64,000 bases of DNA from Alphaproteobacteria bacterium (GTDB lineage: Bacteria; Pseudomonadota; Alphaproteobacteria; Micropepsales; Micropepsaceae): assembly GCA_025924715.1 (NCBI GenBank), contig JAICHV010000005.1, positions 1 to 64,000 on the forward strand, written 5' to 3'. Positions within the stretch are counted from its first letter, which is position 1; each line of letters starts with the position of its first letter. This document shows positions 1-8,480 of the stretch, piece by piece. The notes under the pieces were generated by a model that was given only the letters and a program-made list of their open reading frames with translations, was not told the DNA's origin and ran no database searches. Both the position numbers and the translations under genes were made by a program.

Positions 1-56
1 CGTCTCTTGTCAGAGGGGCCCGATCGACCCGGGCAGCCCATTCGGCTGCCTCGGCG

Positions 57-659
57 TCAATTTCCTGGGCGGTCTTTCTTTGCGTCACGCTCACTGGCTT
101 CACTATTGAATCGACTGATAGACGATTGCGGGGCGGCCGTTCCGCCGTCCTGAAAGGACCGAAGCAATAACATATGTGCCTGGGCCATGCGTTTTTCGAG
201 GATATTTTCGGAAATACCAAGTCTTTCAGAGGCTTCCCTCTGCGATAGCCCTTCGATCCGGCGCAGGCGCAAGACTTCGCGTATCCTTTCGGGAAGCGCC
301 GCGATCGCGCCGGCAAGGCGGTAGAGCTCGTCACGATCAATGGTCTGCCGCTCCGGAGAGGGCTCTTCGGATCGGACCTGGAGCTCTTCGAAATTGGGAA
401 CGGTGCTGATCGAAACCACCTTCAGCCGCCGGAAATGGTCGATCAGGACCGAGCTTGCCGTTTGAAAGGCATAGGTTTTGGGATTTCGGACATGTTCGAC
501 CGAGGCCGCCGTCAAGAGCCGGGTATAGGTTTCCTGAATAACGTCATCCACCTCAAGTCCCGGGACACGGCGGCGATCCAACCATACCCGCAGGGCCGCC
601 TCATGCGGCAAGACATGTCGTCCCAACCAGATCGCGCGGGCGTCCCATTTTGATGACAT
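57..659 (-). CDS. ECF sigma factor, FecI-like
   Basis: An extracytoplasmic-function RNA polymerase sigma factor of about 200 aa. Region 2 is visible around residues 30-80 (LEVDDVIQETYTRLL) and region 4 near the C terminus as a helix-turn-helix (GLSQREASERLGISENILEK). The opening WLGRHVLPHEAALRVWL is typical of FecI-like factors. Reading can begin at a TTG at 710, but the ATG at 659 places the family-typical N terminus first, so I chose it. The partner FecR-like anti-sigma gene, if present, would lie beyond position 1. Its targets (usually TonB-dependent receptors) are not in the window. Confidence 0.85.
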   Translation of the reverse strand: MSSKWDARAIWLGRHVLPHEAALRVWLDRRRVPGLEVDDVIQETYTRLLTAASVEHVRNPKTYAFQTASSVLIDHFRRLKVVSISTVPNFEELQVRSEEPSPERQTIDRDELYRLAGAIAALPERIREVLRLRRIEGLSQREASERLGISENILEKRMAQAHMLLLRSFQDGGTAAPQSSISRFNSEASERDAKKDRPGN

Positions 660-710
660 GTCCGAACTAGAAACCGCGGCCGAGGTACATGCAAGGCCGA
701 AACGCGACAA

Positions 711-1015
711 TCAAACGGCCTTGGGGGCCGTCATGAGCGGAGTGAGTGGGGCCCCCCCGAGCGCATTGCCGTAAGCACCGTGCTTGATCACCCGTCCGTC
801 GTCGCTGGTTTCAATATGCGGCACGCTGGGGGGGCAGCACACCCTTATCGACCCAAGTGACGAGATTGTCCAAGTTTGCGGCATGACGGACGGAATCGTA
901 GTTCACATCACCCACCGATCGCCGGGATCGGCTCGCCGTTCCAGCAGACCCCGCGCCTCAAGGCGCCACCGGTGCAAAACCGGCAATGTGGGAGTGATGA
1001 CGGTTATGTTGCACT
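711..1015 (-). pseudogene. Decayed C-terminal fragment of an alpha/beta-hydrolase-domain protein
   Basis: This 300-bp gap holds the tail of a broken gene. On the minus strand one frame reads NLDNLVTWVDKGVLPP. After a C7 run (about 828-834) the next frame continues PHIETSDDGRVIKHG, then AYGNALGG, and stops at 711. The pattern '(LVxWVxxGxxPP)...(GNALGG)' matches my memory of the C terminus of the alpha/beta hydrolase domain family (PF20091-like). Removing one C from the run joins the two frames. Further upstream (toward 1015) the frame breaks again with stops, so I regard it as a remnant rather than a gene. The family assignment is from memory. Confidence 0.5.
725..754. repeat. Diverged copy of a short dispersed repeat
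   Basis: Contains GAGCGGAGTGAGTGGGG, a variant of the core CCACGAGCGGAGCGAGTGG seen at 4787 and 31911. It overlaps the 3' end of the hydrolase remnant, so the similarity may be partly fortuitous. Confidence 0.35.
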
Positions 1016-1024
1016 GCGGCCGTT

Positions 1025-2515
1025 TCAAATAGCCCAATCGAGTGAGCGGCCGACGGCTTTTTTCCAACTTGCGTAAAGCGATTGCCGTTCGCCGTCCGCC
1101 ATCGCGGGAGTCCACCGGGCCGAGGCCGACCAATTGGCCTTGAGATCGCCGAGTCCCTTCCAGACCCCCACCGCCAGGCCGGCGGCATAGGCCGCCCCCA
1201 GCGCGGTGGTTTCGGCCACAGGGGGCCGCACGACCGGCACGCCCAGCATGTCGGCCTGAAACTGCATCAGAAGCTGATTGCCCACCATGCCGCCATCGGC
1301 GCGCAGTTCCTTGATGGCGATGCCGCTGTCGGCAGCCATGGCTTGCGCCACGTCGCAGGTTTGATAGGCGACGGCCTCCAGCGCGGCGCGGGCGAAGTGA
1401 CCCGAGCGCGCATAACGTGTGAGACCGGCGACGATCCCGCGGGCGTCGTCGCGCCAATAGGGCGCATAAAGGCCGGAAAATGCGGGCACGATATAAACAT
1501 CGCCATTGTCCTTGACGGTTTTGGCCAGGGCCTCGACCTCGGGCGCCGTCTTGATCAGGCCCAGATTATCCCGCAGCCATTGGACCAGAGCGCCCGCGAT
1601 GGCGACGGAACCCTCCAAGGCATAGCAAACTTTATTCTGGCCGAAACGATAGGCCACGGTGGTCAACAAACCGGCCTTGGAATGGAACAACGTCTCGCCG
1701 GTGTTCATCAACATGAAGCAGCCGGTGCCATAGGTGTTCTTGACCTCCCCCGGCTCGAAACAGACCTGCCCCACCAGCGCCGCCTGCTGATCGCCCAGAT
1801 CGCCGGCGATCGGCGCACCTTTGAGGACTCCCTCGGCCTCGAAATAGACTTCCGACGAGGAGCATATTTTGGGGAGGAGACTGGGAGGGATCTGAAATGC
1901 CTCCAGCATGGCATTGTCCCATTCCAACGACTTTAGATTCATCAACTGAGTGCGGCTGGCATTGGTGACGTCGGTGATATGGGCCCTCCCGCCCGAAAGC
2001 TTCCACATCAGCCAAGTATCGATATTGCCGAAGGCGAGCTCGCCCTTGGCCGCCCGCGGCCTGAGGCCTTCGACATTGTCGAGCAACCATTGCAGCTTGA
2101 GCCCGGAAAAATAACTCGCCAGCGGCAAGCCGGTCTTTTCGCGGAAGCGGCCCGCGCCGCCCTCGGCCGCATAGCGCCGCACGATCTGATCCACCCGCGT
2201 GTCCTGCCACACCAGGGCGTTGTGCACCGGCTCGCCGGTCTTGCGGTCCCACACCAGTGACGTTTCGCGCTGGTTGGTAATGCCGACCGCGGCGAGATCG
2301 GATGGCTTGAGACCTTTGGCTTCGAGCGCCTGGGCGATCACCTCCTGGGTATTGCGCCAGATTTCCATGGGATTGTGCTCGACCCAACCGGGCTTGGGAT
2401 AGATCTGCTCATGTTCCTTTTGCGCCATCGCGATGATCCGTCCCGAGGGATCGAAAATAATGAACCGGCTGGAAGTGGTTCCTTGGTCGATGGCTCCAAT
2501 ATAGGTCGCGGTCAT
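1025..2515 (-). CDS. glpK: Glycerol kinase
   Basis: Cytoplasmic FGGY-family kinase that phosphorylates glycerol to glycerol-3-phosphate with ATP. The protein is 496 aa, the usual length. The N-terminal phosphate loop DQGTTSSR (residues 10-17), the substrate-site stretch [12 protein letters not shown] and WQDTRV, and the C-terminal [17 protein letters not shown] are all present. A TTG at 2524 extends the frame by three residues, but the ATG at 2515 gives the family-like start. It stands alone: no glpF or glpD adjoins. The divergent IclR-type gene at 2686 shares its upstream region and could regulate it. Confidence 0.95.
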   Translation of the reverse strand: MTATYIGAIDQGTTSSRFIIFDPSGRIIAMAQKEHEQIYPKPGWVEHNPMEIWRNTQEVIAQALEAKGLKPSDLAAVGITNQRETSLVWDRKTGEPVHNALVWQDTRVDQIVRRYAAEGGAGRFREKTGLPLASYFSGLKLQWLLDNVEGLRPRAAKGELAFGNIDTWLMWKLSGGRAHITDVTNASRTQLMNLKSLEWDNAMLEAFQIPPSLLPKICSSSEVYFEAEGVLKGAPIAGDLGDQQAALVGQVCFEPGEVKNTYGTGCFMLMNTGETLFHSKAGLLTTVAYRFGQNKVCYALEGSVAIAGALVQWLRDNLGLIKTAPEVEALAKTVKDNGDVYIVPAFSGLYAPYWRDDARGIVAGLTRYARSGHFARAALEAVAYQTCDVAQAMAADSGIAIKELRADGGMVGNQLLMQFQADMLGVPVVRPPVAETTALGAAYAAGLAVGVWKGLGDLKANWSASARWTPAMADGERQSLYASWKKAVGRSLDWAI

Positions 2516-2685
2516 AGGGACCAATTTTCCGCATCCACAGGCCGGACCCGTTGTGCGTATGCCGCACTAATGTTACAGTAGAGAGGTATTCGATACGGGT
2601 CCATCAGCCTGCTTGCCCTACCGCGGGACGGACGTTCCGGAAAAATCGGCGCCGATGCAAGGACAATGTTTTTGGAGACTATTAC

Positions 2686-3522
2686 GTGGCAATTTCATCC
2701 CCTAAGAAAAAGAAAAGCGGCCGGACCAAGGAGGCCAGGACGACTGCATCTTCCAACGCCGCCCGGTCGGAGAAAAACTATATCACCGCCCTGGCGCGCG
2801 GTTTGTCGGTGATGCGAGCGTTTTCGCGGCAGCCGGATCGGCTGACCCTGGCGGAAATCTCCAGGATTGTGGATTTGTCCCGGGCCACGGTGCGGCGCTG
2901 CCTGATCACCTTGAACACGATCGGCTATATAGAAACCACGGGAAAATATTTCCGCCTGACGCCCCAGGTTTTGACCCTGTCCCAGGCTTATTTCTCGTCC
3001 AATCCTCTGCCCCGGATTGCCCAGAGCCATATCGAAGAGGTCAGCGACGCGGTGAAGGAATTCTGCTCGGTCTCCGTGCTCACAGCCAATGAAACCGTCT
3101 TTGTCGCGCGCTCCGCGCGCAAGCGCCATGCCTTTATCCATCGCGAGGTTGGCCTGAATTTGCCCGCCTATTGCACCTCCACGGGGCGCGTGATGCTGGC
3201 GGCCCTGCCCCGAGCCGAGCTCGACCAATATTTCGCCCAGGTCGAACTCAAGAAGTTCACCCATAAAACCGTCACCGACCAAAAAACCTTGCGGGGTCTC
3301 TTCGAGCAAATTCGCAAGGATGATTTCTGCGTCGTGGACGGAGAATTGGAGCCCGATCTGCGCGCCATTGCCATCCCCATCCGCAATGCGACGGGCGCGA
3401 CCGTTGCCGCCATGAATGTCAGCACGGGGACAGACCGGATGACGGCAAAACAGCTGCAAACCCAGGTTTTGCCCGTCATGCGGCAAGCCGCTTCCAAGAT
3501 CCGTAACGCTATGATCGGTTGA
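2686..3522 (+). CDS. IclR-family transcriptional regulator, PcaR/PobR-like
   Basis: A 278-aa regulator with an N-terminal winged helix-turn-helix (YITALARGLSVMRAF, LTLAEISRIVDLSRATVRR) and a C-terminal IclR effector domain (HREVGLNLPAYCTSTGRVML, DFCVVDGELEPDLRAIAIP). Its sequence pattern resembles PcaR/PcaU/PobR regulators of aromatic catabolism, but no such genes are nearby. The frame is open from 2551; I place the start at the GTG at 2686, which has GGAG eight bases upstream. It is divergent from glpK, so control of glycerol use is an alternative role. The ligand cannot be read from the sequence. Confidence 0.85.
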   Translation: MAISSPKKKKSGRTKEARTTASSNAARSEKNYITALARGLSVMRAFSRQPDRLTLAEISRIVDLSRATVRRCLITLNTIGYIETTGKYFRLTPQVLTLSQAYFSSNPLPRIAQSHIEEVSDAVKEFCSVSVLTANETVFVARSARKRHAFIHREVGLNLPAYCTSTGRVMLAALPRAELDQYFAQVELKKFTHKTVTDQKTLRGLFEQIRKDDFCVVDGELEPDLRAIAIPIRNATGATVAAMNVSTGTDRMTAKQLQTQVLPVMRQAASKIRNAMIG

Positions 3523-3629
3523 TCGGCGCCTGCCGCTGCGCCGCCAGAGAACGGACCGCCTAGAAGCTCGGCCGGTAGAAATTTAGAAAGCAGCGGCGGA
3601 GCGCCGCCCGAAATACCGGAACGAAACTG

Positions 3630-4213
3630 ATGGCAACCACCTCCCAATCCTTACAGGACCGCGCGCCGCAAACTCCGACATTGCGCGCGCTTTTTGCGCT
3701 GTTCTGCAAGGTTGGCCTGACGAGCTTTGGCGGCGGCACCAGCATCTGGCTCTACCACCAGATCGTCAACGTCAAAGGCTGGATGGACAAGGATGAATTT
3801 TTCGATGTCTGGGCGCTTTGCCAGGCGCTTCCCGGCGTGAACGTCACCAATTTGGCGGTGTGGATCGGCAACCGTTTCCAGGGATGGAAAGGCGTGGTGA
3901 GCGCCTTGGCCGGCATGATCCTGCTGCCCTCGATTCTGATCATCGGCATTGCTCTTCTCTTTGGCATGGTCGCGCAATTTCCCGCCACCGCGATCTTGTT
4001 GACCGGCGCCACCGCCGCCGCCATCGCGCTTCCCTTTTCCATGGGCATTACGCTGGCCCTGCGCCTGCGCCGCGCCGCCACGCCCATGGCGCTCATGGTT
4101 TCATCCTTTGTGGCGGTGGCCTTCTCAAGATCCCGCTGGGATGGGTAGTGCTGATCTTCGGGGGTGCCGGCGTCGCCATGGAATATCATCGCGCGGGCGA
4201 TGCGGCGAAATGA
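3630..4213 (+). pseudogene. chrA: Chromate transporter, N-terminal subunit, frameshifted
   Basis: First half of a two-gene (short-chain) CHR-family membrane transporter; family members export chromate. The family motif FCKVGLTSFGGG is near the N terminus and hydrophobic segments follow. The frame from 3630 ends early at 4148. From about 4124 another frame continues with LKIPLGWVVLIFGGAGVAME and stops at 4213, overlapping the second half by ATGA. One missing C (TTCTC for TTCCTC near 4124) explains the break. It may be an inactivated gene or a sequence error; the intact neighbour and ATGA coupling favour a recent event or an error. Confidence 0.75.
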
Positions 4214-4743
4214 ACAAAACGGCCGGGCTCCTCGCAGTCTTCTTTCCGCTGTCCTTTTTCACCATCGGCGGCGGACAGGCGATCATCGCGGAAACGCAGC
4301 GGCAGGTTGTTTCCGTTCACCATTGGATGACGGCGGCGGAATTCGGCAATATCTTCGCGATTTCCCGAACCGCGCCTGGGCCCGGATCCCTATTCATCAC
4401 CCTGATCGGCTGGCATGTCGCAGGACTTTCAGGCGCCGCGGTCGCAACCGCCGCGATATTCGGCCCGACCGTCGTGATGACCTATGTGATCGCCAAATTC
4501 TGGTCGCGGTTTAAAGGCGCCAGATGGCAAACGGCGCTGGAACAGGGACTCAAGCCGGTCGCCGCGGGCATGATCCTGGCCAGCGTCTATGTGCTGCTGG
4601 CCAATCTCAAGGGAGCCCCCTGGTCACAGGCCATCGCCCTGATCTCGACCGCCATCATGGCCTATAGCAGAGTCACACCGCTGCTGTTGTTGGCATCGGG
4701 AGGCATCGTTTTCATGGCTCTGCACCAGTTCTTCGGCGCCTGA
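4210..4743 (+). CDS. chrA: Chromate transporter, C-terminal subunit
   Basis: A 177-aa CHR-family membrane protein with the second-half signature FFTIGGGQAIIAE, then FAISRTAPGPGSLFITLIG and several hydrophobic helices. In the short-chain type, two such half-proteins form the transporter. Its ATG at 4210 overlaps the restored stop of the upstream half (ATGA), so the pair is translationally coupled. A longer open frame begins at 4108, but that part only reads the upstream gene out of frame. Transport of chromate is inferred from the family. Confidence 0.85.
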   Translation: MNKTAGLLAVFFPLSFFTIGGGQAIIAETQRQVVSVHHWMTAAEFGNIFAISRTAPGPGSLFITLIGWHVAGLSGAAVATAAIFGPTVVMTYVIAKFWSRFKGARWQTALEQGLKPVAAGMILASVYVLLANLKGAPWSQAIALISTAIMAYSRVTPLLLLASGGIVFMALHQFFGA

Positions 4744-4786
4744 CACCTCGTGCCAAGGGCGTGCCGGCCAATGAACGCGCATTGAG

Positions 4787-4816
4787 GGGCTCGCCACGAG
4801 CGGAGCGAGTGGTGGG
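4787..4816. repeat. Dispersed short repeat, copy A
   Basis: A 30-bp element with core CCACGAGCGGAGCGAGTGG, identical over 30 bp to 31911-31940. Its left part forms a small hairpin (GCTCG-CCA-CGAGC). It lies in the gap 4744-5040. I see no convincing gene in the rest of that gap; a 98-codon open frame there has no recognisable feature. Confidence 0.7.
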
Positions 4817-5040
4817 GCTAACAGTCCTTCCGAACCAGTCTGCGGTCGACTCGGCCCTGAATGCGGGAAAAATCAGCAGAACTCAGGAAAAATCCACCGC
4901 CGGTTACCAAAGTCACCGATCGGGGGCATCGTCAGCCTCGGTTAGACAAAGGGTACACGCATTTTCTGAGCATTGGACGCGCGACCACTTTGACGGCGGG
5001 CGCGGCAGGAGCCACATGTCTTGCTTAAAGGGCGCGCGCA

Positions 5041-5238
5041 TTACCCACCCGTCTTAAAGCCTATCAGGGTATATGCCGGGCAGACGCCGATCAGCGCCGT
5101 CAATATGGGCATCACGCCGATCCAGCCCACCCAGTTCCAGCCGGTGTTCGGAAAGCCAATCCTGAGCGCATAGGCCAGCAGGCCCAAGCCGAGGGCGACC
5201 CGAACAATCCTGTCAAGATTTCCGACATTGGTCTTCAT
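5041..5238 (-). CDS. DUF2892 / YgaP-type small membrane protein
   Basis: A 65-aa inner-membrane protein with the family pattern NVGNLDRIVRVALGLGLLAY at the start and GVCPAYTLIGF near the end, spanning the membrane about twice. The same domain follows rhodanese in the gene at 48199 of this window. Its exact role is unknown. An FNR-type box (5302-5315) lies 64 bp upstream with a TAAATT -10 hexamer at 5274-5279 (read on the minus strand), so oxygen-responsive expression is likely. It is the last gene after mobA but has its own promoter signal. Confidence 0.8.
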   Translation of the reverse strand: MKTNVGNLDRIVRVALGLGLLAYALRIGFPNTGWNWVGWIGVMPILTALIGVCPAYTLIGFKTGG

Positions 5239-5301
5239 GGGGGCGCCCCCTTGCTGTTCTCTTCCAAGGCGGCAATTTAGGCCATAACGGGCAGGCAGCT
5301 A

Positions 5302-5315
5302 TTGCGCCTGATCAA
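5302..5315 (-). promoter_or_regulatory. FNR/FixK box for DUF2892 gene
   Basis: Minus strand TTGATCAGGCGCAA, the asymmetric subclass. The box centre is 32 bp from a TAAATT hexamer (5274-5279). Confidence 0.75.
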
Positions 5316-5316
5316 A

Positions 5317-6027
5317 TCATGTTCCGGCAAAACGGCGCAATCTCGCGTTTTCCAATCGGGGGCGCCGCGATGGATTGCATAGAGCCCCTTCTTTGCGTAA
5401 GTCCGATTCCATATCTTTGGGCCTCACGGCGCCGCTACGCATTGCCAGCCATTGCCGTGCCACCAACATGTCTTCGGGCCGATTGATGTTGAAAAACATA
5501 TCGTCCCCTGGACCATGGCCCTGCGCAAAATCGACGCTCATTCCGTCCAATAGCGATGCGGCCTGTTTCAAGGACCGCACACCCCCGTCAAAAAGCGATT
5601 GCAGGTTCGTGGCGGCGGAAATGCACCACAAGCCAAAAACGGGATGGCCGATGCCGCGGCTCGAGGCATAGCTGCAGCGGTGGGCGCCCCTCACGGCTGC
5701 CGACAAGCCACGCACCAAGTCCGGCGGGAAAAACGGCGCATCGCAGGAAAAGCTTGCCACCGCCGCAAAGCCGCGCTTTTGCGCCCATGCCAGCGCCGAC
5801 AGCACCCCTCCCAATGGACCTTGCCCCTGTTCGGTGTCGGCGATCACAGGAAGGTTCAGACCATAATCACGTCCACTCAGCGCCAGCTGCCCGACCTGGG
5901 GCATCGCGCGAGCCGCGACATGGTCGATCAGGCGCCGGTCCCCAAGCTTGGCCGCGGCTTTGTCTTCGCCGAAGCGGCTGGAACGGCCACCCGCCAGAAT
6001 CACGCCCAATACATCGCCATGTTTCAA
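5317..6027 (-). CDS. mobA: Molybdenum cofactor guanylyltransferase
   Basis: MobA links GMP to molybdopterin to make the bis-MGD cofactor needed by NarG. The 236-aa protein has the nucleotidyltransferase signature LAGGRSSRFGEDKA near the N terminus, SCDAPFFPPDLV in the middle and FFNINRPEDM near the C terminus. The start is a TTG at 6027 whose codon overlaps the TGA of the 87-aa gene upstream (TTGA). It is the last gene of the nar operon, so cofactor maturation is co-expressed with the enzyme that needs it. The C-terminal ~30 residues are basic and less conserved. Confidence 0.92.
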   Translation of the reverse strand: MKHGDVLGVILAGGRSSRFGEDKAAAKLGDRRLIDHVAARAMPQVGQLALSGRDYGLNLPVIADTEQGQGPLGGVLSALAWAQKRGFAAVASFSCDAPFFPPDLVRGLSAAVRGAHRCSYASSRGIGHPVFGLWCISAATNLQSLFDGGVRSLKQAASLLDGMSVDFAQGHGPGDDMFFNINRPEDMLVARQWLAMRSGAVRPKDMESDLRKEGALCNPSRRPRLENARLRRFAGT

Positions 6028-6287
6028 TGCACTCGGGCCCAGCGCAGCATCTCGCTGAGACAGGCCTGGGCCGGCACGTCGCTGTCCTGGATGCGGCCGA
6101 TCAGCCTGACCCAGGCTTCGCTGTCGGCCTGGCGGCTGAAATCATCCACCGCCCGCAAGGCCAGAGCGCAGGGATCTTCCGCCGCCTCCAAGCCGGCCAG
6201 GCCAAGCAAATCGCCCGCCCCGGCAACCAATTCGCGAAGCTCTGAAGGATCGTGAAGCCGGTCGAGGATCTCGCCCAAAGTGCTCAT
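6024..6287 (-). CDS. Conserved-position hypothetical protein of the nar operon, 87 aa
   Basis: A small, acidic, leucine-rich soluble protein (STLGEILDRLHDPSELRELV ... EAWVRLIGRIQDSDVPAQACL). I do not recognise a domain. It overlaps the ppiC stop by ATGA and the mobA start by TTGA, so it is translated as part of the narGHJI-ppiC-mobA unit. The predicted helical character and position suggest an accessory role in nitrate reductase assembly or cofactor loading, which is inference. A longer frame from 6380 is only ppiC read out of frame. Confidence 0.75.
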   Translation of the reverse strand: MSTLGEILDRLHDPSELRELVAGAGDLLGLAGLEAAEDPCALALRAVDDFSRQADSEAWVRLIGRIQDSDVPAQACLSEMLRWARVH

Positions 6288-7075
6288 GCTTTTGCAAACT
6301 CCTTGCCGGCCATGTCTACGCCTTCGATTTCGGCGCAGGCGACCAGTCCTTCGATGAAGGCGGCGACATCGCGGCGCCATTGCCGCTCGCCCAGATGGGC
6401 CGCAATCTTTTCGCGCACATAAGCGAAAGGAAGGCGTTCGCTCGTCATGCGCGCATCCAGCCGGATGATATGAAAGCCCCAGCGCGATTTTACCAGCTCG
6501 CGGCCTATGTCACCGGGTTGGAGTTGGGACAGGGCGGCTTCCAGCTCCGGCGCGATCTGGCCAGGGACAAGCTGGCCCAGACGTCCGCCACCGCTTTTGG
6601 AAGGGCAATCGGATAACGCACGCGCCAAGGCATCGAATTGTTTCGGCTGCGCCGCCAATTCCACCAGCGCGGCAGTGGCTTTCGCCCTTGCGTCAGCTTC
6701 GCCCTCTCCCGGTGCAGCGGCGAACAGGATGTGCGACGCCTCGAACAGCTCGGGCGCGCGCAGATGATCGGACCGTTCTTCGTAATAAGACAGGCATGCC
6801 TCCTCTCCCACCTCCGGCACGGGGACGCGGCTTTCCAGCAATTGGCGGATTTGCGCCTCCTCGGCCATTTCGCGCTTGCCTGTGCCGATCCAGCCGGGAG
6901 CGGCCTTCACCTCTTGGCGGGCGGCTTCTTCCAACAGCAAAGTGCGGACAATCAGGGCCCGGGCCGCGGCCTGGAACGCCGCCGCCGGCGTGCGCCCGGG
7001 ATGATGCTGGGCTTCCGCCGCGATCATCTGTGGCGGCAAGGCCACGCCATTCAGCTTGATCTTGGGGCGGGCCAT
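6284..7075 (-). CDS. Parvulin-type peptidyl-prolyl isomerase of the nar operon
   Basis: A 263-aa PpiC/SurA-type prolyl isomerase. The rotamase domain occupies about residues 110-215 (FEASHILFAAAPGEGEA ... SGGGRLGQLVPGQ ... WGFHIIRLD). There is no obvious signal peptide (start MARPKIKLNGVALPPQ), so it may act in the cytoplasm on NarG/NarH folding. The open frame extends to 7960 in narI/narJ sequence, but the ATG at 7075 overlaps the narI stop by one base, which decides the start. A ppiC gene after narI is known in nar operons of several proteobacteria. Confidence 0.88.
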   Translation of the reverse strand: MARPKIKLNGVALPPQMIAAEAQHHPGRTPAAAFQAAARALIVRTLLLEEAARQEVKAAPGWIGTGKREMAEEAQIRQLLESRVPVPEVGEEACLSYYEERSDHLRAPELFEASHILFAAAPGEGEADARAKATAALVELAAQPKQFDALARALSDCPSKSGGGRLGQLVPGQIAPELEAALSQLQPGDIGRELVKSRWGFHIIRLDARMTSERLPFAYVREKIAAHLGERQWRRDVAAFIEGLVACAEIEGVDMAGKEFAKA

Positions 7076-7773
7076 CAGGCTTTCTCCGGCATGCGACGTG
7101 TACGAACGATCTGATACCCCCGGCGCCCCAGATACCACACCGGCGCGCTCCAGATGTGGACCAGACGGGTGAAGGGGAAAAGCAGGAACAGCGTCATGCC
7201 CAGCACCAGATGGCATTTGAAAACGGGCGAGACGTTCAACACATAGCCGGCCGCGGGCCGGAAGGTGACGATATGTTGGGCCCAGTTCATCAGCGCCACC
7301 ATCTCCGAGCCATCCAGATGCTGCAGCGAGACGACGATGGTGCCGAGGCCGAGAACCAATTGCACCAGGATCAGGATCAGGACGGCGATATCGGCGAAAC
7401 TCGAGGTCTTGCGGATGCGAGGATCCGTTAGCCGCCGGTGCAACAGCAGAAGAAGACCGGCAAGGCAGGCCAGGCCGGCCACGCCGCCCACCATGATGGC
7501 GACGAGCTGCTTGGCGGTGTGCGAAATTCCCAACGCCTCGAACACCGCGACCGGGGTCAAGAGCCCGCCGGTATGGCCGACCAGGATCACCAGAATGCCG
7601 GCATGAAAAAGATTGCTGCCCCAGATCAACTGGCGCCGGCGCAAGAGCTGGCTGGACTGGCTGCGCCAGCCATACTGCTCGCGGTCGAAGCGGATCAGGC
7701 TTCCCACCAAAAACACGGTCAGGCAGATATAAGGATAAATGCCGAAAAGCGCGGTGTTCATCGCCTCGATCAT
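7075..7773 (-). CDS. narI: Respiratory nitrate reductase gamma subunit (cytochrome b)
   Basis: A 232-aa integral membrane diheme cytochrome b that takes electrons from quinol and passes them to NarH. About five hydrophobic segments are visible. Candidate haem ligands are the histidines in NLFHAGILVILVGH (early) and in NWAQHIVTF and FKCHLVLGM (late). The C-terminal FTRLVHIWSAPVWYLGRRGY is typical of NarI. Its start overlaps the narJ stop (ATGA type) and its stop overlaps the ppiC start. Confidence 0.95.
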   Translation of the reverse strand: MIEAMNTALFGIYPYICLTVFLVGSLIRFDREQYGWRSQSSQLLRRRQLIWGSNLFHAGILVILVGHTGGLLTPVAVFEALGISHTAKQLVAIMVGGVAGLACLAGLLLLLHRRLTDPRIRKTSSFADIAVLILILVQLVLGLGTIVVSLQHLDGSEMVALMNWAQHIVTFRPAAGYVLNVSPVFKCHLVLGMTLFLLFPFTRLVHIWSAPVWYLGRRGYQIVRTRRMPEKA

Positions 7774-8480
7774 AACCGGCCTCCGGCGCCGGCTTTCGCC
7801 GGGACTTTATTAATGCGGCTGAGGATGTCGGCGGCGCGGGAACACGAATCCGCCGCGGCGTCGCCCGGACCAAAGCGGACCTCCGCCTCTTCCCAGGCCT
7901 TGTCCAATGCCGCGAGATCCGTGGGGTCTTCGGCGGGTGGGGATTGAAGCGCGTCGACATCAGCTATGGCGGAAACCGGCACCATGGCAAGAAGCGCGTC
8001 GAAGATGGCGGCATAGCCCGCATCGCGTTTGCGCAAGCGTTCGGCCAGCAACGCCAAGACCGGTGCCGCATCGGTCAGGAGAGCCTTTGCATCGGCAAGA
8101 TTGCGGGTGGACAGGAATTCCAGGAACAGGGGGATGTAATCGGGCAATTCCCGCGTCGAGATATCCAGATCCGCCTGGCGATAACGTTCCAGAAGCGAGA
8201 CCATCGCCTGGCCGCGGTCACGAGACTCGCCATGAACATGCTCGAACATATGCAATGAGAGCGAGCGGCCCCGATCGAACAGCTCGACATAGCGCGCCTC
8301 CACATCGAGAAGATCGCCGCCCTCGATCTGGCTTGCCAGGGCGCAGACGGCGCCGCGCTGGGCGGCCGCCAACAGCCCTTCCTGGTTCAAGGCCGAGACC
8401 AGTTCCGGAATCGCCGCCTGAAGCGCGGTGGTGGGATAAGACAACAAGGCGCTCAGGACTTTGTAGGTCGTGATCATCAT
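7770..8480 (-). CDS. narJ: Nitrate reductase assembly chaperone
   Basis: A 236-aa TorD/NarJ-family cytoplasmic chaperone that holds apo-NarGH for molybdenum-cofactor and Fe-S insertion before membrane docking. Recognisable family stretches are YKVLSALLSYPT at the start, YVELFDRGRSLSLHMFEHVH with HGESRDRGQAM in the middle, and LPDYIPLFLEFLS. It overlaps narH and narI by four bases each, so the operon is tightly coupled. Confidence 0.95.
   Translation of the reverse strand: MMITTYKVLSALLSYPTTALQAAIPELVSALNQEGLLAAAQRGAVCALASQIEGGDLLDVEARYVELFDRGRSLSLHMFEHVHGESRDRGQAMVSLLERYRQADLDISTRELPDYIPLFLEFLSTRNLADAKALLTDAAPVLALLAERLRKRDAGYAAIFDALLAMVPVSAIADVDALQSPPAEDPTDLAALDKAWEEAEVRFGPGDAAADSCSRAADILSRINKVPAKAGAGGRL

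Noticed and set aside
4761..5057. A 98-codon open frame in the gap after the chromate genes
   Set aside because: It contains the dispersed repeat, has no plausible ribosome site and no recognisable sequence.
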